Notes: generated from the sequence alone by a model not told the origin. 56,080 nt of DNA from Lentisphaerota bacterium (GCA_015061525.1 SUWK01000010.1:1-56080), one strand, 5' to 3'; shown: positions 37,121-44,716, numbered from the stretch's first letter. Program-made: numbers and translations.

Positions 37121-37342
37121 TTATTTCTTTTTCTGATTATTACGGCGTTCAAGCTCTGCTTGCAATTCTTCTGTCGGCAATGTTGCAAGGCTTTTTCTCA
37201 CTTCATTTTTTGCTTTTGCGGCGGCAACCGCAGAAATCAGCTCCTTATATTGCTTTGTCAACTGCTGAATTTCGGCGGTCGGAAGCCCCTTCAGTGTCGC
37301 CTTGAACGCCTTAACTTCTTCTGATTCCTTAATCCGTGCCAT
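37121..37342 (-). CDS. Small basic helical protein of the element
   Basis: 73 residues, Lys/Glu/Ala-rich with heptad-like spacing (two predicted helices around [16 protein letters not shown] and [13 protein letters not shown]). A strong AAGGAGG site and a TTGAAT-17-TATTTT promoter precede the ATG, so it is a real gene. No family recognised. Its place between the left end and the divergent resolvase suggests a DNA-binding or recombination-accessory role, but that is a guess. Confidence 0.6.
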   Translation of the reverse strand: MARIKESEEVKAFKATLKGLPTAEIQQLTKQYKELISAVAAAKAKNEVRKSLATLPTEELQAELERRNNQKKK

Positions 37343-37386
37343 AATTGAACCTCCTTGTATTAGTTAATGGTTATGTATTCTGCAAT

Positions 37387-37415
37387 AAAATACCACGCAT
37401 TCTTGAAAAATTCAA
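37387..37415 (-). promoter_or_regulatory. Promoter of the 73-residue gene
   Basis: On the minus strand: TTGAAT (37415-37410), 17 bp, TATTTT (37392-37387). It lies in the 316-base divergent gap before the resolvase gene; the gap also holds A/T-rich runs and a CGGCG/CGCCG inverted pair. Confidence 0.65.
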
Positions 37416-37520
37416 ATCGGAAAATCAGAAAAAATACAAAAAAAAATCGTCGGCGTATTCGCCGCAAATAAATTTTTTCAAAAAAATCAAAAATTAGCCG
37501 ACAAATAACAAATAATAGAC

Positions 37521-37549
37521 TTGATTAATTATAAGAAGGATGCTATCTT
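37521..37549 (+). promoter_or_regulatory. Promoter of the small serine resolvase
   Basis: TTGATT, 17 bp, TATCTT, about 110 bases upstream of the ATG; the long leader may hold the resolvase binding sites. Confidence 0.65.
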
Positions 37550-37658
37550 GAAGGCGTGCAAAAAAGGAATGATTATTGCACGGTAATTTTTAAGAAAATT
37601 TGAGCAGAAAAAAACAAGAAAAATCAACAAGGTTTTCTGGACGATACAGGAGGATAAA

Positions 37659-38243
37659 ATGAGAGTTGCAATTTACGGCAGAGTTTCAACTATTGGCAAA
37701 GGTCAAGATGTGGAAAATCAAGCAAGGTTATTGAGAGAATATTGCTCTGATAATAATTTTGAAATCGTTGCTGAAATAACGGAAAATATCAGCGGTGGAA
37801 AAAAAGCCGATGAAAGAAAAGGTATGAAAGAATTATTTTCTCTCTGCCATCGCAAAAAAGTTGATATGGTGTTGTTCTTTGCACTCGATCGGCTCTCTCG
37901 CCGTGGTGTGCGTGATACGCTTGATATTCTGAGCTATTTCGACGGTTGCGGTGTAAAATGGCACTCATATTCTGAACCATACCTCAGCACCGCTTGCGGT
38001 GGTGTGTTCTCGGAAGCTCTGATCTCCATTCTCGCCGCCCTTGCCAAACAAGAAAAGCAGAGAATTTCTGAGAGAGTTACCGCCGCATTGGCAAAGAAAA
38101 AAGCCCAGGGGGTTAAGCTCGGTCGCCCCATTACCGCAGATAAAGAAAAGGTTATTGAACTGCGGAACAATGGTCTTTCACTTGCGGCGATTGCCAAAGA
38201 ATTAAACATAAGCAAAAGCAGAGTTTTTCAGCTGTGTAATTAA
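37659..38243 (+). CDS. Small serine recombinase (resolvase/invertase)
   Basis: 194 residues. The N-terminal catalytic domain has YGRVS with Ser10 as nucleophile, LFFALDRLSRRG with the conserved Arg pair, and the E-helix LAALAKQEKQRISERV. LGRPI leads into a C-terminal helix-turn-helix (ELRNNGLSLAAIAKELNISKSRVFQL). Full length for the Tn3-resolvase/Hin type. AGGAGG precedes the ATG. It contains no TAG and ends in TAA. In this element it may resolve dimers or invert a segment, separate from integration by the large recombinase. Confidence 0.92.
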   Translation: MRVAIYGRVSTIGKGQDVENQARLLREYCSDNNFEIVAEITENISGGKKADERKGMKELFSLCHRKKVDMVLFFALDRLSRRGVRDTLDILSYFDGCGVKWHSYSEPYLSTACGGVFSEALISILAALAKQEKQRISERVTAALAKKKAQGVKLGRPITADKEKVIELRNNGLSLAAIAKELNISKSRVFQLCN

Positions 38244-38252
38244 ATTAAAAAT

Positions 38253-38274
38253 GGCACGCCTAAAACGGCGTGCC
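38253..38274 (-). terminator. Terminator of the amber-codon operon
   Basis: Perfect stem GGCACGCC / GGCGTGCC with a six-base loop; on the minus strand it is followed by ATTTTTAA. It separates the convergent resolvase from the recoded genes. Confidence 0.75.
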
Positions 38275-38287
38275 GTATGCGAAAAAA

Positions 38288-38641
38288 TCAAAGGTAAAAA
38301 AGCTACTCTATGATCTTATTTATTTTATGTTTATAGTGCTATGTTTCGGCGGTTGAATTGGAAAAATTCAAGCAGTATAACCAAAACTAATAATCGAACC
38401 ATATTTTTAAAAATTCGCTCTTATATAGAACTTTATATTTCTTGCATATTTTGCTATTTTTTCGCTCCATGCAATATCTCTGAATGTCGGTCAATGTTCC
38501 GAAATCATAGTGCAAATAACCGTCAGCCGTAACGAACACGCCGAAATACTATTGATCGGTTATACTCGGATTGTTAATGTAGAATATACGGCTCTTGCGG
38601 AACTCTGCACGCATAGCATAAACTTTATCTCTCAAGCTCAT
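38288..38641 (-). CDS. Small gene with in-frame TAG codons (ORF2 of the recoded operon)
   Basis: From the ATG at 38641 (GGAGG upstream, start overlapping the previous gene's region by TGATATG) the frame reads MSLRDKVYAMRAEFRKSRIF, then TAG at codon 31 followed at once by YFGVFVTADGYLHYDFGTLT. Further TAGs lie at codons 85, 101 and 113, and the first TGA is at 38288-38290; no TAA occurs. In the standard code the product would stop after 30 residues. The part after codon 31 is clearly protein-like; beyond codon 85 it is less certain. No family recognised. A terminator hairpin follows. Confidence 0.55.
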
Positions 38642-38642
38642 A

Positions 38643-38843
38643 TCAACGCCCTCCGATAATAGACAAAACATATTTACGGCGGTCGAACATAGCCTCCGCA
38701 GCTCTCAGTGCTTCGCCGTATGACCCCGCCTATAATTCAATGCTGAATGTTGCATAACCGCCTTGCTTCGGCGTGCATAAAATCTTGTATTTTTTCGCCG
38801 TTAATTCGTGAGCAATACGGCGTAATTCATTAGTGATATTCAT
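38643..38843 (-). CDS. Small gene with one in-frame TAG (ORF1 of the recoded operon)
   Basis: 66 residues if codon 38 (TAG, 38730-38732) is read as an amino acid. Before it: KILCTPKQGGYATFSIEL; after it: AGSYGEALRAAEAMFDRRKY, which reads as a normal beta-strand-then-helix continuation. It ends in TGA. GGAG lies about ten bases before the ATG. The next gene's ATG follows one base after the stop. Function unknown. Truncation at the TAG would leave 37 residues. Confidence 0.6.
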
Positions 38844-38994
38844 ATAATTTTTCTCCAATTTGATTTTTTCATTTATTAAAAAAAATAAAAAATTTTATCG
38901 GTCGGCGGCAGATAATTTCACCGCCGTATAGAAATAACTTCTTTTATGCGGAATTATCGCATAATATCAAGTTCAATTCCTATATATAAAGGAA

Positions 38995-40224
38995 TTAATG
39001 CACCTTTATTTCTCCATTAAAAAGCATTTTATATGCGTAAATCATTACGTCTTTCAGCTATTCTTTATATCGCTTATCGACAATGAAACTGTCATGTATT
39101 GGCAAGCATGGCACGCCCTTCGCCGTAAAATGTGAAACAACATTGACGGCGATTCTTGCGTCGTAATTCTGCAATTTAATTCCTATACCGCTCCCGAAAC
39201 AATCAGCAATCGGCGTGTGATATTGTTTCGCCGCCGCTATGATCGGCTTAAAATCAAGTGTGTTTTTATACTCTTTTTCCAATGCTTTCAATGCGGAATA
39301 TTCCGTCTCTGCGTTAATCAATACAAGTATTGTTTTTTTTGCAATATTGCGGTTGAAATCAAAAGAATATGGATCTGATAATAGTTCAATATTACGCTGT
39401 GCATAAAGCATTGATAGGTGCAAAGTTGAGAAATCAAGCTCGACGGTATCAGCAAGGTTTATTTGTATTTTCGCACGTTCCTATTTGCCTAATTGCTGAT
39501 AGCTTATTCCCCTATATGGAATACAGTATAAGCGTCCGCCGTCATTGAATGAATTATTATTGTATATCGCCGTCAATCGTGGAAATAATCGTGTTGTAGT
39601 TCTATCGGAATTTAGCACTGTTCTGAAATCAAACTGCTAATACAATTTATTGGTTAATTCCAATTTATTTCTCAGTATTTTTGTTTCAGAATTGCCCTTG
39701 AAATTCACTCTGTTTTTATTTTGATCTTTCATAATAATTTCTTTTTCTTTTGCGGTGCAAATGTCGGAGAAATCAAGAGTATTGAATTGAGAATATAACG
39801 ACGGCAACGCCCAATATTTACTTGTTTTTCCTTTGGTATTATCGCCGAACGCTTTATATCCTTTTTTCTCTGCAATATATTTTTTCTCTGTCAAGAAATC
39901 AACGCAAAAAATAAAAATATCGTAAGAAATTAGAGAAAAAGCAAAGTTGTTATGATCGGAATAATAGCTTTTTGTTCTCGGAATTGATACGCATTTATTC
40001 GTGCGAAAAGCAACAAAAAAATTGCAAAGTAATGTTTTTAGGTAATCACGAACTTTGTATTGTGATTTTTTTGAAAAACTCTGAAAGATATTCTATCTCT
40101 ATATTTCAGCAATAATTTTTTCAGAAATTGATTTTATTTCTGAATGATCTGAAAATTTGTAAAAGTCAAATTTCATGCTCTAATCAAATAAATGTAGATC
40201 GGAAAAAAGTTCCTAATATTTCAT
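38995..40224 (-). CDS. Family-A-polymerase-like protein read through seven TAG codons
   Basis: A 409-codon frame from an ATG with AAGGAG at the right distance to a TAA at 38995. It contains TAG at codons 4, 15, 42, 44, 196, 248 and 389, and no TAA or TGA; I checked the frame codon by codon through the N-terminal third. The last 200 residues have palm-like motifs in polymerase-A order: VELDFSTLHLSMLYA (motif A), RNIAKKTILVLINAETEYSA (like the O helix) and CLPIHDSFIV (motif C, HDS for HDE). In context Gln fits every TAG (for example AEI-x-R-x-NIF and KRYKE-x-LKDV). Likely the element's replication protein. In the standard code it would be three residues long. A decayed gene is the alternative. 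Confidence 0.7.
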
Positions 40225-40260
40225 TTTTTACTCCTTAAATTTTTTCGCATTGATACTATT

Positions 40261-40288
40261 AATATAACATACTTTTAAAAAAAATCAA
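40261..40288 (-). promoter_or_regulatory. Promoter of the polymerase-like gene
   Basis: On the minus strand: TTGATT (40288-40283), 16 bp, TATATT (40266-40261), 37 bases before the ATG; nearly the same as the promoter of the large recombinase at 43019-43046, including the T-run after the -35. Confidence 0.75.
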
Positions 40289-40360
40289 CATATATTATTA
40301 GGAATATAGTAGTATAGTATATATCGGTCTATTACCATTATACGAACTTTTTTATATCGT

Positions 40361-40386
40361 TTTTATTGCTCAGCTGAGCAATAAAA
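40361..40386. terminator. Perfect 26-bp palindrome with T/A flanks
   Basis: TTTTATTGCTCAG and its exact reverse complement are joined without a loop, with A/T runs outside. It could end transcripts in either direction or bind a dimeric protein in the divergent control region. Confidence 0.5.
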
Positions 40387-40413
40387 AAAGTCGGAAATTC
40401 CTAAATTATCAGA

Positions 40414-40442
40414 TTGATTTTTCGCCGTCGGCGTGGTATAGT
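40414..40442 (+). promoter_or_regulatory. Rightward promoter of the element's control region
   Basis: TTGATT, 17 bp, TATAGT. It would start a transcript near 40449 that runs through the large inverted repeat into the nuclease gene. The spacer contains CGCCG/CGGCG, a small palindrome. Confidence 0.6.
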
Positions 40443-40517
40443 ATAACAATGTTCAACTTAATGGAGGTTGCGAACTGATTTTTATAGAATGATGATATAA
40501 CGTTACTTATTGAGGGT

Positions 40518-40640
40518 CACGTCCGAACTACCACAATACAGCCGTCGCCCCTATACACAGCTAATCTCGATATGTGCCGTGTGCATACACGGTGCATTTC
40601 GTTGTGTATTAGCTGTGGAGCTGTGGTAGGCTCGGACGTG
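40518..40640. repeat. Large nested inverted repeat (possible origin, res site or structured leader)
   Basis: Outer arms CACGTCCGA-ACTACCACA (40518 on) and TGTGGTAG-TCGGACGTG (ending 40640), middle arms CACAGCTAAT (40556-40565) and ATTAGCTGTG (40608-40617), and an inner hairpin CCGTGT GCAT ACACGG near 40578-40593. No gene inside. It lies between the polymerase-like gene and the nuclease, so a replication origin is plausible; a recombination site or an RNA switch are alternatives. Confidence 0.65.
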
Positions 40641-40678
40641 GTACATTCGGAATGCACCTCTTTTTTTTACGGCACGGC

Positions 40679-41155
40679 ATGAAAACAGCACTCTATATTA
40701 TACTCTTATTTTTTCCTGTTCAGCTCATTTTTTCAGCTGAAATAATCGGTGAAGTTGTCGGCGTGAGCGACGGCGACACTATTACTATTATTGACACTAC
40801 CAACCGCCGTTATCGCATACGCCTGGATCGGATCGACGCGCCAGAACGCCGACAGCCATTCGGCAAAAAATCGAAACAATATTTATCCGCTCTGATATTC
40901 GGAAAACAAGTCAGAATTGAATACGGCAAAAAAGATCGTTATGATAGAATATTAGGCATTGTTTTTCTTGGCGAAAAAGAAATCAACTTGGTTATGGTGC
41001 AGCACGGCATGGCGTGGCACTATTCATACTATGATAAGACGGAATGTTACGCCGCCGCCGAACGTGAAGCTCGGCGTAAAAAAATAGGTTTATGGAGCGA
41101 TCCGAACCCCGTAAACCCATACGATTTTAGGAAACGCAAAAGAACGCAAAAATAA
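40679..41155 (+). CDS. Secreted thermonuclease-family (SNase) protein
   Basis: 158 residues from the ATG at 40679, which begins a signal peptide (MKTALYIILLFFPVQLIFSA); an in-frame ATG at 40652 would add nine residues in front. Neither has a clear ribosome site. EVVGVSDGDTITII and RIRLDRIDAPERRQPFGKKS are the SNase signature with calcium-binding Asp and catalytic Arg; YGKKDRYDRILGIV is the second motif, with D where the catalytic Glu usually lies. Such nucleases are frequent on conjugative and integrative elements. It contains no TAG and ends in TAA. Confidence 0.82.
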   Translation: MKTALYIILLFFPVQLIFSAEIIGEVVGVSDGDTITIIDTTNRRYRIRLDRIDAPERRQPFGKKSKQYLSALIFGKQVRIEYGKKDRYDRILGIVFLGEKEINLVMVQHGMAWHYSYYDKTECYAAAEREARRKKIGLWSDPNPVNPYDFRKRKRTQK

Positions 41156-41227
41156 GCCATTCTGGCGGCGATCAACGATAATGCAATTAGTTTATACCCA
41201 TTGCCATTTATCGCCGTTATACGGCGG

Positions 41228-42991
41228 TTATTGGCGAAATAATCGTATGCAATAAGTCGGTGTATCAAGTAACGTTTCAGCCTTTTTATTCCTAAATTCT
41301 TGAATTGGTTTATCAACACAATAAAAATTAATAAATGTGAAAAATTCTTTATCAAGAAATCGGCTGTCATCGTAATCACTCTTTACCATTGGTGCGTTAG
41401 TAACTTCGATCCACGGCAACACCTTTTGACCTCTTTTATTTATCATAATTCGTGGTATTGTGAACTGATTGCCATCGGTAAGGTGTATCGTAATAGCATT
41501 GTCAGAAACAATAATTTCTTTAATTGTTTCTTCTAAAAGTCGCTTATAATCATGTTCTTGCAACTTCATCAAGTTTTGAATTTGAAAAAAATCTTGTTCT
41601 ATTTTTTCTCGCAATTCAGAGTAATTTTTTTCCTTTTGAGTTTTAATTTCTTCAAGCTCATTTTTCAAGCGGTTTATTTCTTTGTTTAATTCGTCAATCA
41701 TTGGGCGTATAAGCTCGATATCTTCAATATTTTTTGCAAGTTTGAATTTCACCTCTTTTTCTGTGTTTTTTTGATCGATTTGTGCTTTTATTTCGTCCTC
41801 ATGGCTGTCGATATTTTTTATGTCAATCAACTGTTTTCTGCTCTTTATGCAATTGACAATAAAAAGTCCTTGCAAAGTAGTATATAATGATTGATTATGG
41901 AAATTATAATTAGTTCTAATTCTCAACGTATGTGAACCATCATTTATACAGCGATATACAATTCCATTATCAAACGAAACAGTTAATTTTCTTCCGCATT
42001 CACACCGCAAAAAACCGCTAAAAGGCAAAAAGTGACGTTGCTTGTTTTCCTTCAAATTGTATTTTTGATAACCATGTTTTTTTTCTGCCATTTTACGTTG
42101 AACCTCGATATATTCTGAATACGTTATAGGGGGATTGTCAACATTTCTTGCTTTGCATAAATCACCGTCAGTATTTCGCATATATCCACAATATATTGGA
42201 TTGGTTAATATGTGAATAATATTTGTTCCGTAAAACTGTTTTGCCTTACGCCTAATCCCCTTAAATGTATAGTATGGTATGAGGTGTTTATATTTTTGAT
42301 TTATTCTGTGTAATATTTCAGAATATGAACGTCCTTCTAATACGGCAGTATATATGTATTTTATCATTTCGGCGTATTTGGGATCAAACGTAATTCGCCG
42401 ATTTTTACTCAGTGTTCCAAACGCTGTTGTTACGGCGAGAAAAGAATTTTTACGTTTTTCAATACTCTGTATTGACGTTACTTTTTTTCGGTGTAAACTC
42501 TCATATTCGATTGCGTCACGAAATGATTTCATTATTTGCTGCATTCTGTCGGTGAAATCAAACGTAGAATTATTGTATGCTTCCGCAATAGAACATCGGT
42601 TATTAAGCAAAAATAAAGTAATGTAATTACCTAAGTTGGAATTTCTTGCATTACGGTATATGCGGTCTGTATCATGGCATACAATATAGTCTATTTTATT
42701 GTGTTCGATACAATCGAAAGCACGCCCTAATTCCTCTTTGTATTCTTTACGATTGGGAGTGCGTTGCTCCTTTTTCCACTCTTGAAAACCATCATCGTAT
42801 ATAGCACGTTCAATGCCTTGCTCTGTTAGCGGATACAGTTCACTCGATGTATTATAATCGCAGTATTCGCCGATTATGGTAATATTATTTTTTTCGCAAT
42901 ATGCCCGACACGTTTCCAACTGTCCCTCAATGGAAAGACTTTCATTTTCACTGCCGAAACTTTGTCGGCAATATATTACGGCTGTTTTCAT
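41228..42991 (-). CDS. Large serine recombinase (putative element integrase)
   Basis: 587 residues. The catalytic domain begins AVIYCRQS with Ser11 as nucleophile, with DYIVCHDTDRIYRN later; a recombinase domain follows (NPIYCGYMRN), then a zinc-ribbon-like segment (LRCECGRKL) and a long coiled coil (~420-500, EINRLKNELEEIKTQKEK). This is the plan of phage/ICE-type serine integrases. It starts 79 bp from the right end of the element and reads inward from a promoter partly inside the end repeat. AAGGAG precedes the ATG. No TAG inside; it ends in TAA. The sequence between the catalytic and zinc segments looks intact. Confidence 0.92.
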   Translation of the reverse strand: MKTAVIYCRQSFGSENESLSIEGQLETCRAYCEKNNITIIGEYCDYNTSSELYPLTEQGIERAIYDDGFQEWKKEQRTPNRKEYKEELGRAFDCIEHNKIDYIVCHDTDRIYRNARNSNLGNYITLFLLNNRCSIAEAYNNSTFDFTDRMQQIMKSFRDAIEYESLHRKKVTSIQSIEKRKNSFLAVTTAFGTLSKNRRITFDPKYAEMIKYIYTAVLEGRSYSEILHRINQKYKHLIPYYTFKGIRRKAKQFYGTNIIHILTNPIYCGYMRNTDGDLCKARNVDNPPITYSEYIEVQRKMAEKKHGYQKYNLKENKQRHFLPFSGFLRCECGRKLTVSFDNGIVYRCINDGSHTLRIRTNYNFHNQSLYTTLQGLFIVNCIKSRKQLIDIKNIDSHEDEIKAQIDQKNTEKEVKFKLAKNIEDIELIRPMIDELNKEINRLKNELEEIKTQKEKNYSELREKIEQDFFQIQNLMKLQEHDYKRLLEETIKEIIVSDNAITIHLTDGNQFTIPRIMINKRGQKVLPWIEVTNAPMVKSDYDDSRFLDKEFFTFINFYCVDKPIQEFRNKKAETLLDTPTYCIRLFRQ

Positions 42992-43018
42992 GTTTTATCT
43001 CCTTAATTCTCAGCCGAT

Positions 43019-43046
43019 AATATAACATATATCTTGAAAAAATCAA
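43019..43046 (-). promoter_or_regulatory. Promoter of the large serine recombinase, overlapping the right end
   Basis: On the minus strand: TTGATT (43046-43041), 16 bp, TATATT (43024-43019). The -35 lies inside the terminal inverted repeat, so recombinase bound at the site would also control its own gene. Confidence 0.75.
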
Positions 43047-43070
43047 TGGCAGTAGAGATATGAGGTGACC
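43034..43070 (-). repeat. Right inverted end (putative att half-site)
   Basis: Read inward on the minus strand: GGTCACCTCATATCTCTACT, then GCCATTGATTTTTTCAA. It is the inverted partner of 37047-37079. Confidence 0.8.
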
Positions 43071-43128
43071 ACCAGCAATTCTATCAAAGTGAATGCGCTC
43101 TTGGGAAGAGGGGAAAAACTTCTTTTCA

Positions 43129-43186
43129 CGGGAAAAGAGGTTTTTCCCCTCTCCCCAAACCCCACTCCCTTTTTCAAGAAAAGCGG
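43129..43186. repeat. 58-bp repeat, copy 1
   Basis: Nearly identical to 43288-43345 (one difference seen), direct orientation, 159 bp apart; both lie in the module between the two FTLIELLV codings. The C/T-rich core contains CCCCTCTCCCCAAACCCCA. Confidence 0.9.
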
Positions 43187-43287
43187 AATTCTTTGTGATG
43201 ATAAATCCGAGCCCCAGCGAAGCGACTCGTCACGGCGTAGTGAAACGAAGACGGAAGGGCGAGTTTTTTCGCAACCCGCCGAGCGGG

Positions 43288-43345
43288 CGGGAAAAGAGGT
43301 TTTTCCCCTCTCCCCAAACCCCACTCCCTTTTTCAAAAAAAGCGG
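43288..43345. repeat. 58-bp repeat, copy 2
   Basis: Second copy of the C/T-rich 58 bp unit at 43129-43186. Confidence 0.9.
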
Positions 43346-43580
43346 ACTTCTTTGTTGAGTTGCAACCGCACTTTTTTGTGCAAAGAAATGCCATGATGAG
43401 ATAACAGTACTTACCAGAAGCTCAATAAGAGTAAATGTATGTTTTCCCTGTTGAATGTCCTTTTTTCCGTAATTCATCTTTTGATTCTCCTTTTTGGTTA
43501 TCGGATAACAGACCATAACTTGAATTGTGATTTCGTTGATGTATGTTTTGCTTTTTCAATTCAAGATTCTGCACATCACT

Positions 43581-43609
43581 AATTATACACAAAGAGAATG
43601 AAAAAATCA
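43581..43609 (-). promoter_or_regulatory. Promoter of the prepilin gene (and formerly of the enzyme cluster)
   Basis: On the minus strand: TTGATT (43609-43604), 17 bp, TATAAT (43586-43581), about 104 bases before the prepilin ATG. The 6 kb insertion now separates it from the 3' prepilin part and the carbohydrate genes that follow at 36-28 kb. Confidence 0.75.
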
Positions 43610-43653
43610 ACATTCAAAAAATGGAAAAAAGGGTCAAGACTGGCAAGATAGAA

Positions 43654-44484
43654 TCATTTGCAATCTTTTGGGGAAAAACCGAAATGTTTTTTAAATGTTT
43701 TTGAAAAATAAGCTGGATCGGAAAATCCGCATTGCGCTGCACAATCAGAAAGATTATAAGTTTTTTCCCGCAAAAGCTGATATGCCGCCTGCATACGAAT
43801 GGCTCGCAGATATTCGCAGAAAGATAGTTCACTGGCGTGGCGAAACGCCCGAATCAAAGTGGAACGGCTGACTTTCATTTGATTTGCAACATATTCAATA
43901 CCGATATTTTCTGAATAATGGCTGCATATATAACTTTGAGCGTCATAGACCATCTTGGTAAAGGTGTTTTTTTCTTCTCCTGTACAGGATATAGTGTTTT
44001 TTTGTTCCGAAAAAACATTTCTCCACGCAATACTGAGCAGATGTGCCAGACTTGCTTCAGCAACATAAATATCCTCAGGGTGTTCATATTCGTTTAACCG
44101 CAACATATCAAACAGCAGAAGAATTTGATGCTTATCTGTTGGCCGTACCGTTTTTAAACAATCTGGTGCGGCGTGGGCAAAAAATTTATCAGCCGTTTTC
44201 CATTTGAATTTGATGGTAAAAATTTCCAATCCTTTGGTTACTTTGAAAATATCTTTATGCTTTACTCCGCTGGGAATAAAAAGCGTATCATTTTTTCCCG
44301 CAGGATATTCTTTTCCCGATTCCAGATGTAGAACCATCGAACCGTTGATTATATGGCACACCTCATTGTTGGCATCAAGATGGAAATTATCCGAATATTT
44401 CATCGGAACATACAATCTTGACAGATGAAAAATTTTCGGCATAGCGACGGGATTTTTTGTGAATTTATTCAGTCTGTAATACAT
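43654..44484 (-). CDS. AraC-family transcriptional regulator
   Basis: 276 residues. An N-terminal cupin-like sensor half (FHLDANNEVCHIINGSMVLHLESGKEYP, LFIPSGVKH) and a C-terminal double helix-turn-helix (~180-276: IGIEYVANQMKVSRSTLIRAFRHA, then LSDCAAQCGFSDPAYFSKTFKKHFGFSP). It probably senses a sugar and controls the flanking hydrolase genes. Same strand as the prepilin and GH genes. AGGAAAG lies ~11 bases before the ATG. Confidence 0.9.
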   Translation of the reverse strand: MYYRLNKFTKNPVAMPKIFHLSRLYVPMKYSDNFHLDANNEVCHIINGSMVLHLESGKEYPAGKNDTLFIPSGVKHKDIFKVTKGLEIFTIKFKWKTADKFFAHAAPDCLKTVRPTDKHQILLLFDMLRLNEYEHPEDIYVAEASLAHLLSIAWRNVFSEQKNTISCTGEEKNTFTKMVYDAQSYICSHYSENIGIEYVANQMKVSRSTLIRAFRHASELSFCEYLRAIRMQAAYQLLREKTYNLSDCAAQCGFSDPAYFSKTFKKHFGFSPKDCK

Positions 44485-44525
44485 TACTGTTGAAACTTTC
44501 CTGTTGATTCAGTTTTCAATAATTT

Positions 44526-44716
44526 TTATAACAACTTACTGCTTTCTGGTAAAATGTCATTAAATGTTTGCTTATAAGTCATCGTCTTTGGTATCCGTGA
44601 CGCAGGATCAAGTTCCGACAAGTCTGCGACCGCATACGCTGCAAGAGCCTTGGCGGACCAAAGACATTCTCGCAAATTGGAACTGGATAACGGTTTCCCT
44701 GATTCTATACTGGTAG
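44526..44716 (-). pseudogene. Possible 3' gene fragment between AraC and the GH gene
   Basis: In the 220-base gap one minus-strand frame stays open for ~60 codons and reads NLRECLWSAKALAAYAVADL, then SELDPASRIPKTMTYKQT, ending in TAA. It reads like the C-terminus of a protein but has no start; it begins in another frame within the end of the upstream gene. Chance is possible. No family recognised. Confidence 0.25.

Larger units (their letters stand above)
37047..43070. mobile_element. Integrative element with amber-recoded genes, inserted in a prepilin gene
   Basis: 6,024 bp between two ~35 bp imperfect inverted repeats that interrupt a prepilin gene exactly after its FTLIELLVV codons. Contents left to right: a 73-residue basic protein, a small serine resolvase, two small genes and a polymerase-like gene with in-frame TAG codons, a large palindromic region, a secreted nuclease, and a large serine recombinase beginning 79 bp from the right end. 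CCGG is almost absent. The inverted ends are what the two half-sites of a serine-integrase attP should look like after integration. I recognise no named element family. Boundaries are confident to a few bases; mobility is inferred. Confidence 0.75.
43071..43477 (-). pseudogene. 5' part of the split prepilin gene, with a duplicated signal segment
   Basis: From the ATG at 43477 (AAAGGAG upstream) the frame reads MNYGKKDIQQGKHTFTLIEL, a short leader plus the type IV prepilin cleavage motif, then leaves the prepilin pattern (VSTVISSWHFF) for ~95 codons of repeat-derived sequence, and ends with a second motif, KSAFTLIELLVV, directly at the element end. After the junction the frame adds TSYLYCH and stops. 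So a 345 bp module already carried a second copy of the signal before the 6 kb element entered. The 3' remainder is at 36351-37046. Confidence 0.7.

Noticed and set aside
37060-37121. Hybrid prepilin start at the ATG at 37121
   Set aside because: It lies inside the element, lacks a ribosome site and gives a protein without the FTLIE cleavage motif.
38380-38410. Possible tRNA T-arm (GGTTCGATTA on the minus strand)
   Set aside because: The flanks do not pair and no acceptor or anticodon arm can be built; it is the WFDY codons of the small recoded gene. No suppressor tRNA was found in the element.
38995-40224. Explanation of the TAG-containing frame as an ordinary pseudogene
   Set aside because: Seven TAG but no TAA, TGA or frameshift over 409 codons, with good promoter, RBS and ordered motifs, make simple decay unlikely; kept only as the alternative.
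43129-43345. CRISPR-like array from the repeated 58 bp unit
   Set aside because: Only two copies, and they lie in the prepilin module; no cas genes in the window.
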